Shown here piece by piece: positions 39,690-54,600 of a DNA stretch of 64,000 nucleotides (position 1 is the stretch's first letter; every line of letters begins with the position of its first letter). Position numbers and translations under genes: made by a program. A model generated the notes under the pieces. The model worked only from the letters and a program-made list of their open reading frames with translations, had not been told where the DNA came from and did not search any database. Location: assembly GCA_035222895.1 (NCBI GenBank), contig JAVYIG010002757.1, positions 62,001-126,000 on the forward strand, written 5' to 3'. This DNA comes from Strongylocentrotus droebachiensis (lineage: Eukaryota > Echinodermata > Echinoidea > Camarodonta > Strongylocentrotidae).

Positions 39690-42600
39690 CTGGACAAGAG
39701 ACAATGGATCAAATCGAATTTCTTTTGTCTTTAAAGCCTTTACAGTTTGTGCCTATTCTATTACAAAGTCCTTGTTTATCGGAAGTAAAGGAGGAAGCAA
39801 AAACAAATAATCAGAAGGAGATGATGAGAAGAAGAAGTAGATGATCCGCCTGTGCGTTCTTAACATTGGACATAGAAATAATGTTTAATTCATGTTTGCA
39901 TTCATTTTTTTCTTCTTTCATGTTTTAATGTTTATTGTTAAAAATATATTTGCAGTCTGTTAAAAATATTCATGTTGATTTTTCAACCGGCTCAAAACTT
40001 TTATCCGGAAGGGGGAGGGGGTGGGGGGGGGGGGGGGTTATCATATTCCGCGTGTAAATGACACACACAATGTAGAATAACTCACTGAAGCAAATGAGCG
40101 GTAGTGTCCATCGATCTATTAGCGAATTCTTTCAATTCATTCTTGTAACAAAAAGTATTGGTAACCTTTCTTTGTCTATTGATTTCTTCCATGGCTGTAT
40201 ATACTCATACATACACACACACACATATATATATATGTATGTAATGATTAAAACAATTGAAATAAAAACCCTTGGCTTGGGTTAGGGTTCACTATGACCA
40301 GTTTCATCTTATTTTGTCAGAGAGTTATAAATTGAAACCGGTCATAGTGAAAAAGTGAACTCTCAACGATTTTTATTTCAACTGCTTTATTATATGTGTG
40401 CGTGTGTGTGTGTGTGTGTGTATTTGTGTGTGCGTGTGTACGGTGCGTGTGCGCGTGTGTATGTGTATTTAATATTATTCTTTGTTCAGGTAAAAAGTTT
40501 TTGAAAGGTATGGTAAATGAAATCAATTTGATTAAAAGGGATTGGGAAAATATATATTTTTTTAAAGATTACAAACAGTATGTGTGTGTGTATGTATGTC
40601 AGTGTCAATGAGGACGGGTTTACCAGAGTGAAGGCTTCGATTAGTAGGAGATATCCAGTAGTCCAAGTGAGCCCCATCAATACTAGGATTGTCACTGCAT
40701 TCTTGACGCGTTCAATCATCTCTTCGCGCTTCCCATCCTTGTCCTTCTTTGCTTTCCCGGCTATCTGAGCCGATTTCGATAGTTGTCGGATGACCATAAT
40801 AAAGATGACCATGTTGGCGATCAGGACGACAGCTACAGGTATCAGAAGGCCGCCGACTTGAGACCAGAGGCGAAGGAAGCAGCTATATTGGGAGGCAGGT
40901 ACATTAACAAATATATCATCTATTTGGTAAATTGATGGTAAATGAACAACACTAATAACATAAAGCTTGCACGCACACCAAGCAATCTAATGCTGTAGTC
41001 ATTTTCTGTCTTATATACATTCATTATACCTTCAACGTTTGTATGTTTGTAATAACAAATCAATGTTATATCACCTTCTAAATTATTTGGGGGCTACGAG
41101 GCAACGCCAACGCCCCACACCCTTATATGATATTTTCGTCGGGAGCTTCTACGCTAATATCGTTCAGTAGGTCCTAAGGAAGCCCTGTTCCATAAAATGG
41201 CATTTGTACAACAACAAATCAATGTTATACAATTATTTGGGGGCTCCAAAAAGACGCCCCCGCCCCAACACCCTTAGATTAAAATTTGTGCCGGGGGATC
41301 CTAGCCTAATATCGTTTAGTAGGTCCTAAGGAAGCCCTGTACCAAACATGGTGCTTTTATCCTGCAAGTAACGGTAATTTCACTAAACCACCTGACTATT
41401 AGTTGATTTCTTAAAAGTTTTTGCGATCTTGCCCTTTGTAAATATTATTACTTACACATCTTCCCTGGCATAGTTCGTATTTGCAATACCGCCAGTCAGG
41501 ATAACAATGATCGCAGGGATTCCTACAGTAGTAGAGAAAAGAAAAAAAATCAGGGTAAGTTGTTATGAAACAGAAGGATGATCCACTTAGACATTGAGTT
41601 CGATGTGTAAACATTTTTTTAATCGTTTTTTACGAATTGAAGGGCAGGAAATCAGCTTTGATCGTACCACGTAGCCCAAACTTCTCTGGGAGATCCTTGA
41701 AAATTCTTATATTTGGTAGAGCATGTGTTTTCCATGAGGGGCAAGAAATAAGTAGATCATGTTTTTTTTGGTTGGGGGTGGGGGCGGCAGGGACTGATTT
41801 AAGATAGCAATCTTTCTTTACACTGATCTAGTATTTATAGCGTTGAAATTGCCATATGAACGTACCCCAGGCTGCAAGACCGGCCTTGACCATGAAGTTT
41901 GGTATGTATGTATTGAAGATTTGTACGATGACCAGGTAGGTATTAAAGCCTTCCACTCCCATCCACGCGATGGAGGAAAGTACGAAGAATTGGATGAGAC
42001 CGGCCAGAAACCCGCACGCTACTGAGTTCACCTCCGTATCTCCTCGCGTAGTGTCCAAGACAAGCAGGGCGAGGAACGAGGTGTACAGGCCCAGCATGGT
42101 GGCACACAGGCAGATGAAAATCTTGTTTGTCTGACGACTTCGTAGCTTTCTGTTGAGGAGAAGGTTGAAAAAAGCAAACGCATATGGAACAACAAATTAT
42201 GCAATCTCTAGGTGCACGCCTCAGACAGTAGCTAAATGAGTAACTACAATATGAGTCACAGAGTAGCCTACCAACTTTCGCAAAATAGTTTGATGTTGTA
42301 GTAGATCTTACCAATAAACATGGCCTCCATGATAAAAGTCCTATGTCAATTATAAGTCAGAGAGAAACGGTCATGATAGTTATGTTTTAAAGCCCCTTTT
42401 TGGATCAGGGTGCAAACATTTGACATATTGAGACCGCTTTTAGCGTAAATTAAGGAAAGAAATGTCATCAGTTTCTTAAAATATCTTACCTGTGACAACT
42501 AGTGACGATACGTTCGTATATGGAACAATCACAAACGAACAACCCCCCCCCCAAAAAAAAAAAAAAAAAAAAAAAAAAAATGTGTTTGTCTAATCCGGAA

Positions 42601-45600
42601 CAAAATAAAACCCCCAAAAGACCAATTTTCTCAAAGAAGTCTTGAAGTGAAGCGAGACTTACTTATTCCAGAGGTATGTCACAAGTGCGATCACTAGACA
42701 TACAGTAGAGATGGCACACCCTATGTAGCTCAGGATATTGTAGGTAAACTCGGTAGTTACATCATGGATATCCTGCACGGAAATAGTCAAAGTGGAGGAA
42801 TACATTAAAAAAAGAGAAAATTTGAAACGGAAGTCGTTGGCACAAGACAGGGTCAAAAAGAGAACATAGCGAAAGAACAGCTGAAAATGATAGAAATACA
42901 GGGCCCTCAGGGAGAACAGTATTAATAATAATAATTATTATTATAATTATTATTATTTTTATTTATTTTATTATTATTATTTTCATTATTATCATTATCA
43001 TTATTATTTTATTTATTATCGTTGATATTATAGATCCTGACTTCATTTATATGGAACACAAGATATATCAAATTGTAACTGATTAAGAAGAGACTGTCTA
43101 AGCATTTATACATTAACCCTAATAAGGGCCCCCTTCCGCGATTTGTTCGGGAACGCATACGGATGGCGCCCTGCTGCTCGCTGACTTTTTTTATTAGAGT
43201 CTTGCGCATCTTTTAAAACAATTTTTTGAAAATCAGTACAGTTACAAGGTCACGTGACGTTTTGTCTTTGCACGTCAGCCCCAAAATCGCTCAATTTCGT
43301 GGTTTGTGTACAAAGCATATGGAAATGTCATTTTTCCTAATTAGAGTTAAACAAATTGTTATTGGGTCTTGTTTAAAGTTTAGGTGTTTGTTTTGGGAGT
43401 CAAAATAGTTGAATTGTAGTTACTAAAAAAAAAAAAAAAAAAAAAAAAAAACACAATAAAATACAAAAGTTGAAAAAACAACGAAATACATAAGAAATTA
43501 TAAAAACAAGAGATAACATAAGGAATAACCTAGCTCTTACACATTTTGTGTTGTATTATTGTTTCAAATGGTCTAACGAATACATGTAGTGAAAAAGAAT
43601 GCTTAGATATAAAGAAGATATGATTTATTGGTAAAAAGGTGAATTTTATGACCTTATTTGCATAAATGACCATAAATATGCAAATGAGTGAATTTTCAAA
43701 AAATTAATTTCACCATAGTATTCTATACACTTCACTTGACATGCGTGCAAACTTTTGCAGCGATCGACCTTTTAGGGCCGTGATCTTGGGGGGGGGGGGG
43801 GGTGGGCATAATGCCCCCCCCCCTGCCATATCAAGACCTCAAATAGCCCGACCTTTTTAGGGTTGAAATAAATTGGAATTGACTATTCTACTTTTGAGAC
43901 TTTCATTTTGAATAACTTATATTTTCTAAGATACTTGGAGTTATAGATAATAATACATTAATAATCCATGTATTTTATACTACCCATCATCAATACGCTT
44001 ACTAATCTACACTACCATTACAATAACTCGCTGATATTTTTCTCCGATCAAAATCTTAAGCCCACCGCAAAATATGCTATCTGACTGCGATCCGATTTTA
44101 AAGAATTCGCAATAGCAATTGACAGGAATATTCAAACCAGTCCTGTAAGTTCTAAATGATCTCGGGTCTAGTCATATACATAATGAAATCAACAATTTCA
44201 GATTATTTGCTAGCCTCTTAGAAAGGACATGTCGGCCCCGATTCGTAGTGATATTGTGTGAATGTTTAATGGCGATCTGAGTTTTACTATCTCTAGAATG
44301 CTAGGACTCATGTCATCAATACGAACCTCAAATAGAAAGTTTGCAGTTCTTTTAATGTCCATATCCAATATAATTCTAATTCTAAATCGGACATCAGTAT
44401 AATCGTAGAGAGTGCATTTGGCTTTATAGGCCACTTACAGGCAACATACTCTAAAATGCATTACCATTAAAATCGCAAAGTTGGTAAGGTGATCGCATGC
44501 ACACGTGTACATCTCCGTGGTCTCCAAGTCTTCTAGAACAAGATAACATCCATCAGAGGACCACTCTGAATCATCCTCGTCCCAGAAAACACACGTCTGA
44601 TTCACGTAATCAGGCTGTCGAAAAAACACCATATGTATTTATTTTAGGAGTTGCCTACGGCTTTCAAGAAAAAGCTGATGTGTAAATTTTACATGTACTG
44701 TGTTTTATTTTGAATTTGACATCATATTACAGATTCATGGGCAAGTCCATGGAAACTTTTCTAATACTTTAAACACTACATATGACTAGTGTTTGGTTTA
44801 GTATTAGGGATTGATCCGTGGTTAAAGTCAAGAATGTCTTCTTAGGGCATACGCTAATTCCGGTCTCTAATTCTTATTCTTCGGTGCAGAATTGATATTG
44901 CTTCGAGCACAACTGAATAGATATGTTTCACCCTAAATGGTAGTTAAATCTAATTTACGGCTAAAACACACGTTTCTTTTTTCAAAAAATGTAGAGTTTC
45001 TCACCACCAAAGCAGTAAAAGTCAGGTTAATCGTTTGGTTTAGGTCAGCAAGAATTACCCCACCGACACTTAATAGAATGACAGGTGTGTTGGCGGTCCG
45101 ATTGACACCTGGGTTCTCATTGCTGAAGTTAAGAAGCGAGGGTGAGACAAACAGTGCCGGTGTGGAGAAGACACTCATGATGATGTTGATATTCGTGTTG
45201 TTAACATTGCCCGTTGAAGCTCCTAAAGCGATGGCAGCGATTTCAGGAGGAAAGCTTATCTGTTTTCATACATTTAATATGGATAAAGTTCAAAAATCTG
45301 TTTCAGTCCTATTCTCACTTTATACATGTACATTTATTTGTTAGCAAAGATGATCATTGGAGATAAACAGTAATGAGGAAATAATAGTGGGGTGGGGCAG
45401 AAAATATCTGCTGGTAAATGTGTTATGAATCTCTTAAAAGTCCCGTCTCCCATACAAATTACATCCAGAAAAACGTTGTACGCGGTTCAGATATTTAATA
45501 AGCCGGTCTCTCCCAACTCAAAAGAGAAAAATGTTTTAAGGACTTATTGAAAGATAAATGTTAACAATCTTTTGGAGGATACAACATTATATACAATATT

Positions 45601-48600
45601 ATTAGTTAATGTCGATGCATCAAATTCTGCAAAAAACTCAGAAAAGCCAAACCACTATTTTGATGCCATCCAACGGAAGCAGAGAAATTGGCCAATATAG
45701 AAAAGTGGCCTCTATAGAGAAGTATAAACTAAGATATGTTTGAATGTTTTAATATCAAAATACAGTTGAAAGCCATAATGAACACCTTAAGGAAAACATA
45801 AAGGACTAATGTAGAGGTTATTTGATGACTATTACCTCAGCTATTAGACCGACACTGGTTCCTTCCGAAGGGGTATTCCCTCCTGCTCTGACAGTAATGT
45901 TGGAACCAGAGAGGTCTGTAGAACTATCCCCGGAGAGGGAAAGGATCAGCCCCTGATTGAGCTCTTCTGAGGGTACACTCCGAACCTTCAAAAAAGAGTT
46001 GTACGACTTGTTTCTACACTTGGTGTGTTTATATGATGTTAATAAGGCAGTATGCAAGCTCCATTTACGAACTAAATACTTTTTTAAAATCATGTCGAGG
46101 TTAAATTTCTTTAAGGTTTTTATACTGTCTCAGGAATCCTTGTTACAATATGTACTTGTGAAACATAGCTCTCTCTGTTCTGATAAAAGAAGACATCATT
46201 TTGCAGTAGTGCTCTGCAGTATGCCGGGTATCGTGATTTCCACATTATGATTTCGTTAAAATTTACGTTGAAATCAGAATTCTGTGACTTGTAGTATGTC
46301 AATTTGGAGTTCGGTCCCTTCGTGTTGCTCATTCTTCCAAACAATTGCGTTCAAGCTGCAATGAAGTAAAAGTACATAATCCCTTTACAGAAAGACATTT
46401 GATTAAAACCCTTTACCTACACTAAACGGATGAATCCTGTAATAAGCATTGGAAACCACAGGATTTCGTGATCAACAATTTGATACCTGAACTGCAATGT
46501 TTTGCTCCGCTACATCGAACGGTTCTCCCTCTGCAACCTCGACGTTGTTGAGCTGCGTTTCGAAGGCCATGAGAATGTTTGAGATCGCATTGGTGTTTTT
46601 TTCTGCCTCCTGCAGCTCGGTCATGTCAACCGAGGCAATGTTGCTGACAATGCTCGTCACCATAGCAGTAAACTTTATAAACAAAAATAAAATGTAACAA
46701 ACAAGAGTGTCCCATGTTAGATAATACACTCAGCAAAATAAGGAAAGAAAATAAGAGTACACTATTTACAGTTCATATGTTCAAATCAATATTCAATACA
46801 AATTTATTTTTAATCCATCAACATAAATATATATACATTATCTTTTAAAATGATATGCAATTGGAATCCTACCAAACATGCATGAGTGAGCATAGCCATT
46901 TAACAATAAATGAGTTCACGATCTTGGGTGGAGAGGAGAAACATATTGAACGTGCTTGTCGAAATCATGCAGTCCTCAGACTACAGTTGATAACCAGTGC
47001 TCAGTCCTCCTCATTATTTCTCATTATTTGTTTTCATTATTGAAAAATAATGTTTTACAGGTGCACATGTTCTCTAAAATTTAGATGGAAACTTGCTCTA
47101 TTTTGCAATTTTCTTAATCAGATCTTCTAACATTAAACTTAATGTGCCCATCCAAGCATGAAAGTTTAAAACTTGATCTCAATTGATGTTCTTAGAGTAT
47201 ATATATATATATATCTATATTGAAACATTGAAGGCAAGATGGCATCGTCCAAATCCTCTTCGTTACGTCATTATTCCAAAGGGGCTGTCCTTCCTACATG
47301 TATAACCTTCAAAAACGGTATTCTTAGCTTTAAACTCAATTCCATTACATCATATTGAGACTAATGAGACTTGATGATTTTTAAGATCCTAATTCAACAA
47401 ACTTTTGGCTAATTTGCGGTCATCCATGACATCTGTAAATCAATAAGACATGAAAATACGCCAGGGAAATCGACAAATCTGATTACTTTGAAGAAACTAC
47501 CGATCAAAGGATGAGGCTGTGCTCACCTCTCTTCCACTGTTGTTCTGAGCTGCTACTTCTGTGGCAATGTTTGAAACTAGGGTGACATCCGAGGCGGTGA
47601 TTTCTTCAGTGTTTGTGGTAATGATCGCAACTTGATCTGTAATTTCCTCAACCGTATCCTCCGTGATCTCAACCTGCAGTATGTATGACAAACGCAATCG
47701 CATAATTTTGATAGCATTCTCTGTCGCCGATTGAAATGTAATATGTGACAGTGACGTATTACGTTATCCGAAAATGATTTCTATGGTATGGAATTTGTGC
47801 CCTGGACTTAATTTCTCGAAAGTAATTAATCATGTAAGTACAGTATGTACTTGAAACTATTTGTGGTATTGAATTATAAAGGAATCAAGAAAGACATACC
47901 ACAAGATGAAAACTAATTTTAAGCCTACTCAATGTCAATATATTCGGATGGGCTATAAAGAGGGTGAGAAGCAATCATTTGGAATAAACGGTCCAACTTA
48001 AACATTGCACGAAAATTTGTACATATTATATTAAGCCGTCTTTCTTTAAAAAGATGGAGCGTATCAATAATACCTTGTTTTGTGGAAGAAAATACTGATA
48101 TGAATTACCATGGAAATTTCATTAGAATTGAAAGTAAAATAGGTTCTCACAGAAAGTCTAGTATAAGGCATACAAACGTAGATCTTACATCATCAATTTC
48201 TTTTAACAGCTCTGTTACATTCCTGACATTGCCACAGTTATTTTCAGGTACCCATTCGGCTCTGCTAATCCTGTCCCCAACACACAGGGCTGTAGCAACA
48301 GGCTGGTGTGCTACCATCGAGGGACGAAAAAGAAAATAGTAATATATAATCGTACAGCATAACCAATAACTAATCACATAATCCATGAAGCTAAGATAGA
48401 ACAAGAACATGATGAAGTAATTGAAGACAAAAAATCCTCGTGTTCATATTAGCATTACTGCAAAGAAAGTTAATGATATTTTCACATAAAAAAAGTATTT
48501 TCTAATTTTCTCATAACTAAGAAAAGAAATGCTATAAAAACACCTTATTATTAAGAAGGTGATTAAATACTAGTATTACGTTTTAAAATTCTGCTCTCTA

Positions 48601-51600
48601 AAATAATTGAATAAACTGTTCTTCGTGAGTGCTATTCATCATGTTTGTTTGGAACAACGTATTCTTGTGTAGAAATTGCGCTATATAAAGTGCATTTACA
48701 ATTATTAACATCATCATCATCATCCATTATTTTTATCATTACCATTAGTTGTATTGAAGGGACAATATCGTGCTGTTGAATTATACCGGGAATTCAACTC
48801 TCCGTCCGCGAAGAAAGCCTCACCGAATCTTGACATCCAAGTAAAACTGGGACAGATTGCTACAGTGGAAACAGAGGATACATGTGAAATGTAGGCTAGT
48901 TGAATGACTATCAAAGAGTGAAGTTCATTTTCATAAAATGAAAATCATTCGATTTGTAAGGCCGATTACGCCTTTGTCATTAGATAAGTGTACGAGAATG
49001 GTCGCTTTACAGCTGCTACAGAGCTTTGATGTCTGTTAAATGAGCATCAGACACCCACATTTCAACCTTAACAGTAACCCTTTACTTTTGACGTAATAAA
49101 TCCAGAAGTAAAATGTCGGGTTATCGACTAAATCTATTATGACTAGAGTACTACAATAACGGCGAATGAACAGATGCTTTTAAAACTCACAGGTGCTGAT
49201 GACCGTGACGATCGATGCGTCAAGTATTCCGTCTGGCCGGGACGACAAGGCGAGGAAGGATTCTTCGACACTTTGTTGAATCTGGAAAGAAGACGTCTCG
49301 TTGTCTATGACGTACATATTCAGGTTAGCAATGATGCTTCCTTCACGAAGGTTGGATGGTACCACGTACAGAGAATTTTCCTCCAAATTACCTGACTCCA
49401 CCATGCCCATTTGAACCTAGGATTTATCATGAGCAATTCAAGTAAAGGATAAGCTTCAAAAGGCATGAAAGGAGGAACTATAATTTACATTCACCTATTG
49501 TATTCAATAGTATATTCATTCAACATTTGTCTATCAGCCGATACTGCAATGTACAAACTCTCGACACACAAAAACAAAACGCATACAACAACACATACCA
49601 ATACCACACCATCATATCACAAGGAAAAAAAGAATGATAATCGATTTGGCATGGCAAATGGGAATCACAAGTAACTTGATTAAAATTAATCCGATTGACT
49701 AACTGTCCATCCGAAGGAAAAGAAAGAAGGAAAAGCAAAGGTATAAATCATTTAGAAGAGAAGGGAAAAGGTCAAAATTGAAGTGAAAAAAGTCAGGAAA
49801 GGATCAGGAAAGGCGGATGAAGAAAAGGGAGAATACTGAATGTAGAATATTTTAATGAGGCGAATAATACGTTAAACCTATAGATTCGAAACGAGAGGAT
49901 TGGTGCACAAAGCAAGACGTATAACGCTGTCCAAATATAATAATTATTACGACTTGCTGCAAATTTAATTATCTAATTATCTTTACGTGCACACACCCAC
50001 TTGCACACACTTGCAATTTTGTATTTCTTTAATTTTAGCCACTTTTTATTAAGATACTTTCTGAACAAAATCTTTATACGTGACACTCTATTCTCCTACA
50101 TACTCCTATAACAGCGCCATGTACCCCCCCTTTCCCGGCTGCTATCAACTCAAGCATTCTTGCTTATGATAGTTGGCCTCTGCATTTATCTTGATTATTT
50201 TTTACTTAACTCCATACTTTCAAGCTTTCAATTATATATATATGTATATGCATTTGTGTGTATGTGTATTTAAGTTGTCACTCTTTATGTAAATCAATTA
50301 TATTATATACTATTATTGTTTATTTAAATATTTTATATTTGATTTATCAATAAATGCAGAAACATCTGCTATAATTTTTTTTCTCGTTCTTATCAAGAGT
50401 ATTTTAATGGTGAGGTAATCGTTTCTAGTTATAGTGATATGCTACTTTTTGCAGCATTGTGAAACGGATGTACATACAGATATGATACGGTAGAAATACT
50501 TTCAAGCTTTCAATTATATATATATGTATATGCATTTGTGTGTATGTGTATTTAAGTTGTCACTCTTTATGTAAATCAATTATATTATATACTATTATTG
50601 TTTATTTAAATATTTTATATTTGATTTATCAATAAATGCAGAAACATCTGCTATAATTTTTTTTCTCGTTCTTATCAAGAGTATTTTAATGGTGAGGTAA
50701 TCGTTTCTAGTTATAGTGATATGCTACTTTTTGCAGCATTGTGAAACGGATGTACATAAAGATATGATACGGTAGAAAGGCATTGTGAAAGAATCAGTCC
50801 TAGATTTTGAAAATATTCATCTCTCGTTTTGTCATAAGATCCATCCCTTCTGTTCATCGGGAGATATATATATATATATATATATATACTTGAGGAAATA
50901 CTCCGGAATAACATTAAGTCACGCTTAAAAAATAAACAACAGAACACACTGCCCGCTTTCCAAGTTTGTAGTAGAGTGATTTTGTAATATATTCTTCAAT
51001 ACTGATGATTCAACTAATATTTCAAATTTAGAATCTGTTAATTTCTGAAACGAATAATTCTTACGTAATTTGTGATCATTTCCGCAGCATCCTGGTAATA
51101 TTGAGATGTAATGTCTGACAGATCCCCGGATGAAGTGACGTTGATATTAAATCTGGCATTATCGATTATTATGTTAGATAAATCTGAAGAAAAAAAGAAG
51201 AAAAGAAGCAATGATTGGTATAACGTGCATGCTGCATTGATTAGAATACAAAACAAGAACCTCGCCATTATGGCTAACGATTAATGTGCATCATAGAGAA
51301 AACATTGTTGACGAACCTTGATGAATGATTCCAAACAAAATCGAGTTCAAATAATCTCGACAACGTTGTTTAATAACCAGAAGCTCTACGATTCAATAGA
51401 GTTTTAATTATGTACTTAAATCTAAGAAGGATGGAAATAAAATCTACCTTTGATGTAAACGGCAGCCTGATCAGTAAAAAACACGGTACTAGCACCATTC
51501 TGATTCCTGCCTTCACCTTGACAGCGGTAGTATCCGATATATGCAGGGGTCATTGATGCGATGGTGTATACACGCTGGTTTTCAGTTCCAGGTATCGTTA

Positions 51601-54600
51601 CGTTATCCTTCTGCCATTCAAACCGAATCGCATTCTCAAAGCTACACATCATCTCGGCACGTTCAAAAGCGTTTATCGTAAGACTTGTCGGTGAAGATAG
51701 TACTTGGATTGGCCCTAGCTCTGTAATTGAACCAAGGACATATTTTATTGCTTCTAAGAGGGGAGGGGAATACTAGTTTTAAATCCTACTGAATTATGAA
51801 CCGTGTATGCAATCAAATGATACTATCCAGAAGCATCTTTTGGACCATAACATTTCAAGAAGCCGTACCCTGCCTCTTGTTCATGTCTGTTCAGTTGTCG
51901 TAACTTCAGGTTGAATACTTACTCCCACTCCCACATGGTACATCCACGGATTAAGATAACCATGTAGCATTGATTGTGGATGTTTGTTAAAATAGTCTGG
52001 GAGAACCTTGTGTCTCTAGCTTCAGTGCCATATTCATTGTCAAAATTTGTTTCATTGCTCTTCGTGAATATGTATATTTTTGATGAAAATCCCTTTGAAT
52101 TTCTAAGGTAAATTACCTGTCTCACAAGTGCTTCCAATGTAGCCCGGTACACAAGTGCAAGTATACATGTTCAACAAGTCATTGCAGGTAGCACCGTTCA
52201 GACATGGACGACTGGCACACTCGTAGATTTCTGAAACTAAATAAGGAGGAAGAATTCTGGAACTATTAACAATCAAATAACTGACAATCATCATGGATAT
52301 TCCCATTGTATTTGATCTGTCTCACAACCCGCTCTCTTCTCCCCTCTCATACTTACATCCACTCTCTCTATGTAATGTGCAATTTAAAAGCTAAATTACT
52401 AAACTAAATTACTTTTACAAATGGTTTTCCTCCAAAAGATACAAAATGGTGCCGAGATTAGGTCAGATTACAACTATGTAATCAAGGGCAACAAGATTCG
52501 GGAGACTAATTATAGATCTAAAGACATGCACAATCACAAAAACATGAAAATATAGCTTTTTAGGGAAACTTTTAAGAGAAAAAGAAGGGAATGAACAAAT
52601 TCAAGATGATAAAACACGTAGCACTTTATTTGTGGACAAAAAAAACAAAGAAAGTGGAAAAGTTGAATTTCCGGCGAAGCTAATTTGGTAGTCTGCATGG
52701 AATTAGAAACGAAACAAAACATATATAAATAAAGAGAACAGATATATATCCACATGTATGCTCAATAGTTATTAGATGAAAACAAGTAGCCTTTCATACA
52801 GCTTTGTAGAAATTAAGTGGTATGAAAGTTTAGGAAAAGAACAATTTCTGACACAATTTATTTGGTGGTCTTCAGAGAATTTAAACATAAATTACTTACC
52901 CGTTGAGCAGTTCATTCCAGAATAACCTAAATCACATGTACACGCATACGAGTTCAACCCATCTGTACATGTCCCGCCATTCAAACAGGGCTTACGATCA
53001 CAGTCGTCAATATCTACAATATATAGATGGGGTTAATGGAAAAGACATCAGATAACGATATATTCCTCCATTCTATGAAATGAGATTATTGAATTAATTA
53101 GTTAAATAAAAAGTACAGGGAATTACGATATATAGTTTTCCAGGATATTATTTGTGTTTATAAATCAATGAGATTGAAATTTGGAAGCTAAACTTAATAA
53201 TAACAGAAAATACTTTTTGGTTCTCAACAAACATAAAAAGTAGCACCGATATGTCTTTTTGTTACTGCTATGCCATCGAAAAGTAACTTTAAGGAGAGGA
53301 GATATATATCTACATGTATGCTCAATAGTTAGAGGATGGAGATGTATATAGTCCTTCAGTCCGCTTTATAGACAAAAAAGCATTTGGAAGTAAGAAAAGA
53401 GGAATTTTTGACAAAACATATGTGGTAATGATAATAAAATTTACTTACCCGTCGAGCAGTTCATGCCAGTATAACCTGAAGCACACGTACAGGTATAATA
53501 GTTGACACCATCACTACATGTCCCACCATTCAAACAGGCACGAGGAAAACAGTTGTCAATATCTACAGTGGGAAAGTTTGAGATATTAATGGATAAGACA
53601 AGTGATTACGGTAGTTCCTCCGTAATATAAAATGTGTGTATTTTATTACAGGATGGTGTTCTTTAGAAATTATAACAAAATTTACTTACCGATTGAGCAG
53701 TTCATTCCAGTATAACCTGAAGCACATGTACAGGTATAAGAGTTGACACCATCTGAACATGTTCCACCATTCAAACAGGAGTGTATTTTTCTCTCACACA
53801 AATCCACAAACTCTTTGGCAGACTGTAAACTCTGAGTTGACCAATGTGACATTGTGGATTCATGCAAACAAGTTGTCTTTAAATCTTAAAAAAACTAATT
53901 ATATGCTCTTTAGTAATTCCCTGAGATTATTGCCTGGAAATGTAATGTTCAATGGTGTTGAGATTGAAAGAGTATCTACATTTAAATTTCTTGGCTTGCA
54001 TATTGATGAACATTTAAATTGGAAGGACCATATTAGTAAACTTTGTAAATTATTATCAAGAAATACTGGTGTAATATATAAATTGAAATCTGTGTTCCCA
54101 CTGAATATTTTACGTATGCTGTACGCAACTTTAATTTTGCCATATTTGCACTATGGTGTGCTAGCTCGGGGCAACTCGTTCAAATCTCAAATGGATAAAT
54201 TACTACTGGTACAGAAAAGAGTAATACGAATTGTTTGTAATACTCACTATCTTGCGCATACAGATGTTCTTTTTTATAATAGTAGTGTTTTGAAAGTTGA
54301 AGATATTTATCATTTACAACTAGGAGCTCTAAAGTATGAATTGAATGCAGGTCTACTGCCAGTGCCCTTGGCTAGAATATTTAAGAAAAATAACCAAGTT
54401 CATAGTTATTCCACACGTCAGGCGCAAGCATATCACTTGCCTCTTGTTAGAACGCAATCTGCCCTTACTACTTTGGGGTCCACTGGACCTAGGTTTTGGA
54501 ATTCCCTTGAACCAAGAATAGCGCAATCGGTCAGTATTGATGTATTTAAGCGCAAACTGAAGTTACTTTATTTGAGTCGATATTGTCTAGATTTATAGCT

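Larger units (their letters stand above)
45260..48188. other. Gene B introns between GAIN exons
   Basis: Apart from the exons listed, these introns show only AT-rich sequence and a short (TA)n near 47200. No other gene on either strand is supported. Confidence 0.55.

Noticed and set aside
41411-41614. Cys-rich peptide ([11 protein letters not shown]) at 41.4-41.5 kb
   Set aside because: Wrong frame of the TM4 exon; the frame dictated by splice phase gives a membrane helix.
42013-42314. Separate gene in frames at 42.0-42.3 kb
   Set aside because: Shadow of the TM2-TM3 exon in another frame.
53759-54598. A 279-residue host gene on the plus strand
   Set aside because: It is a LINE reverse-transcriptase fragment; its first residues come from the antisense of the EGF exon.
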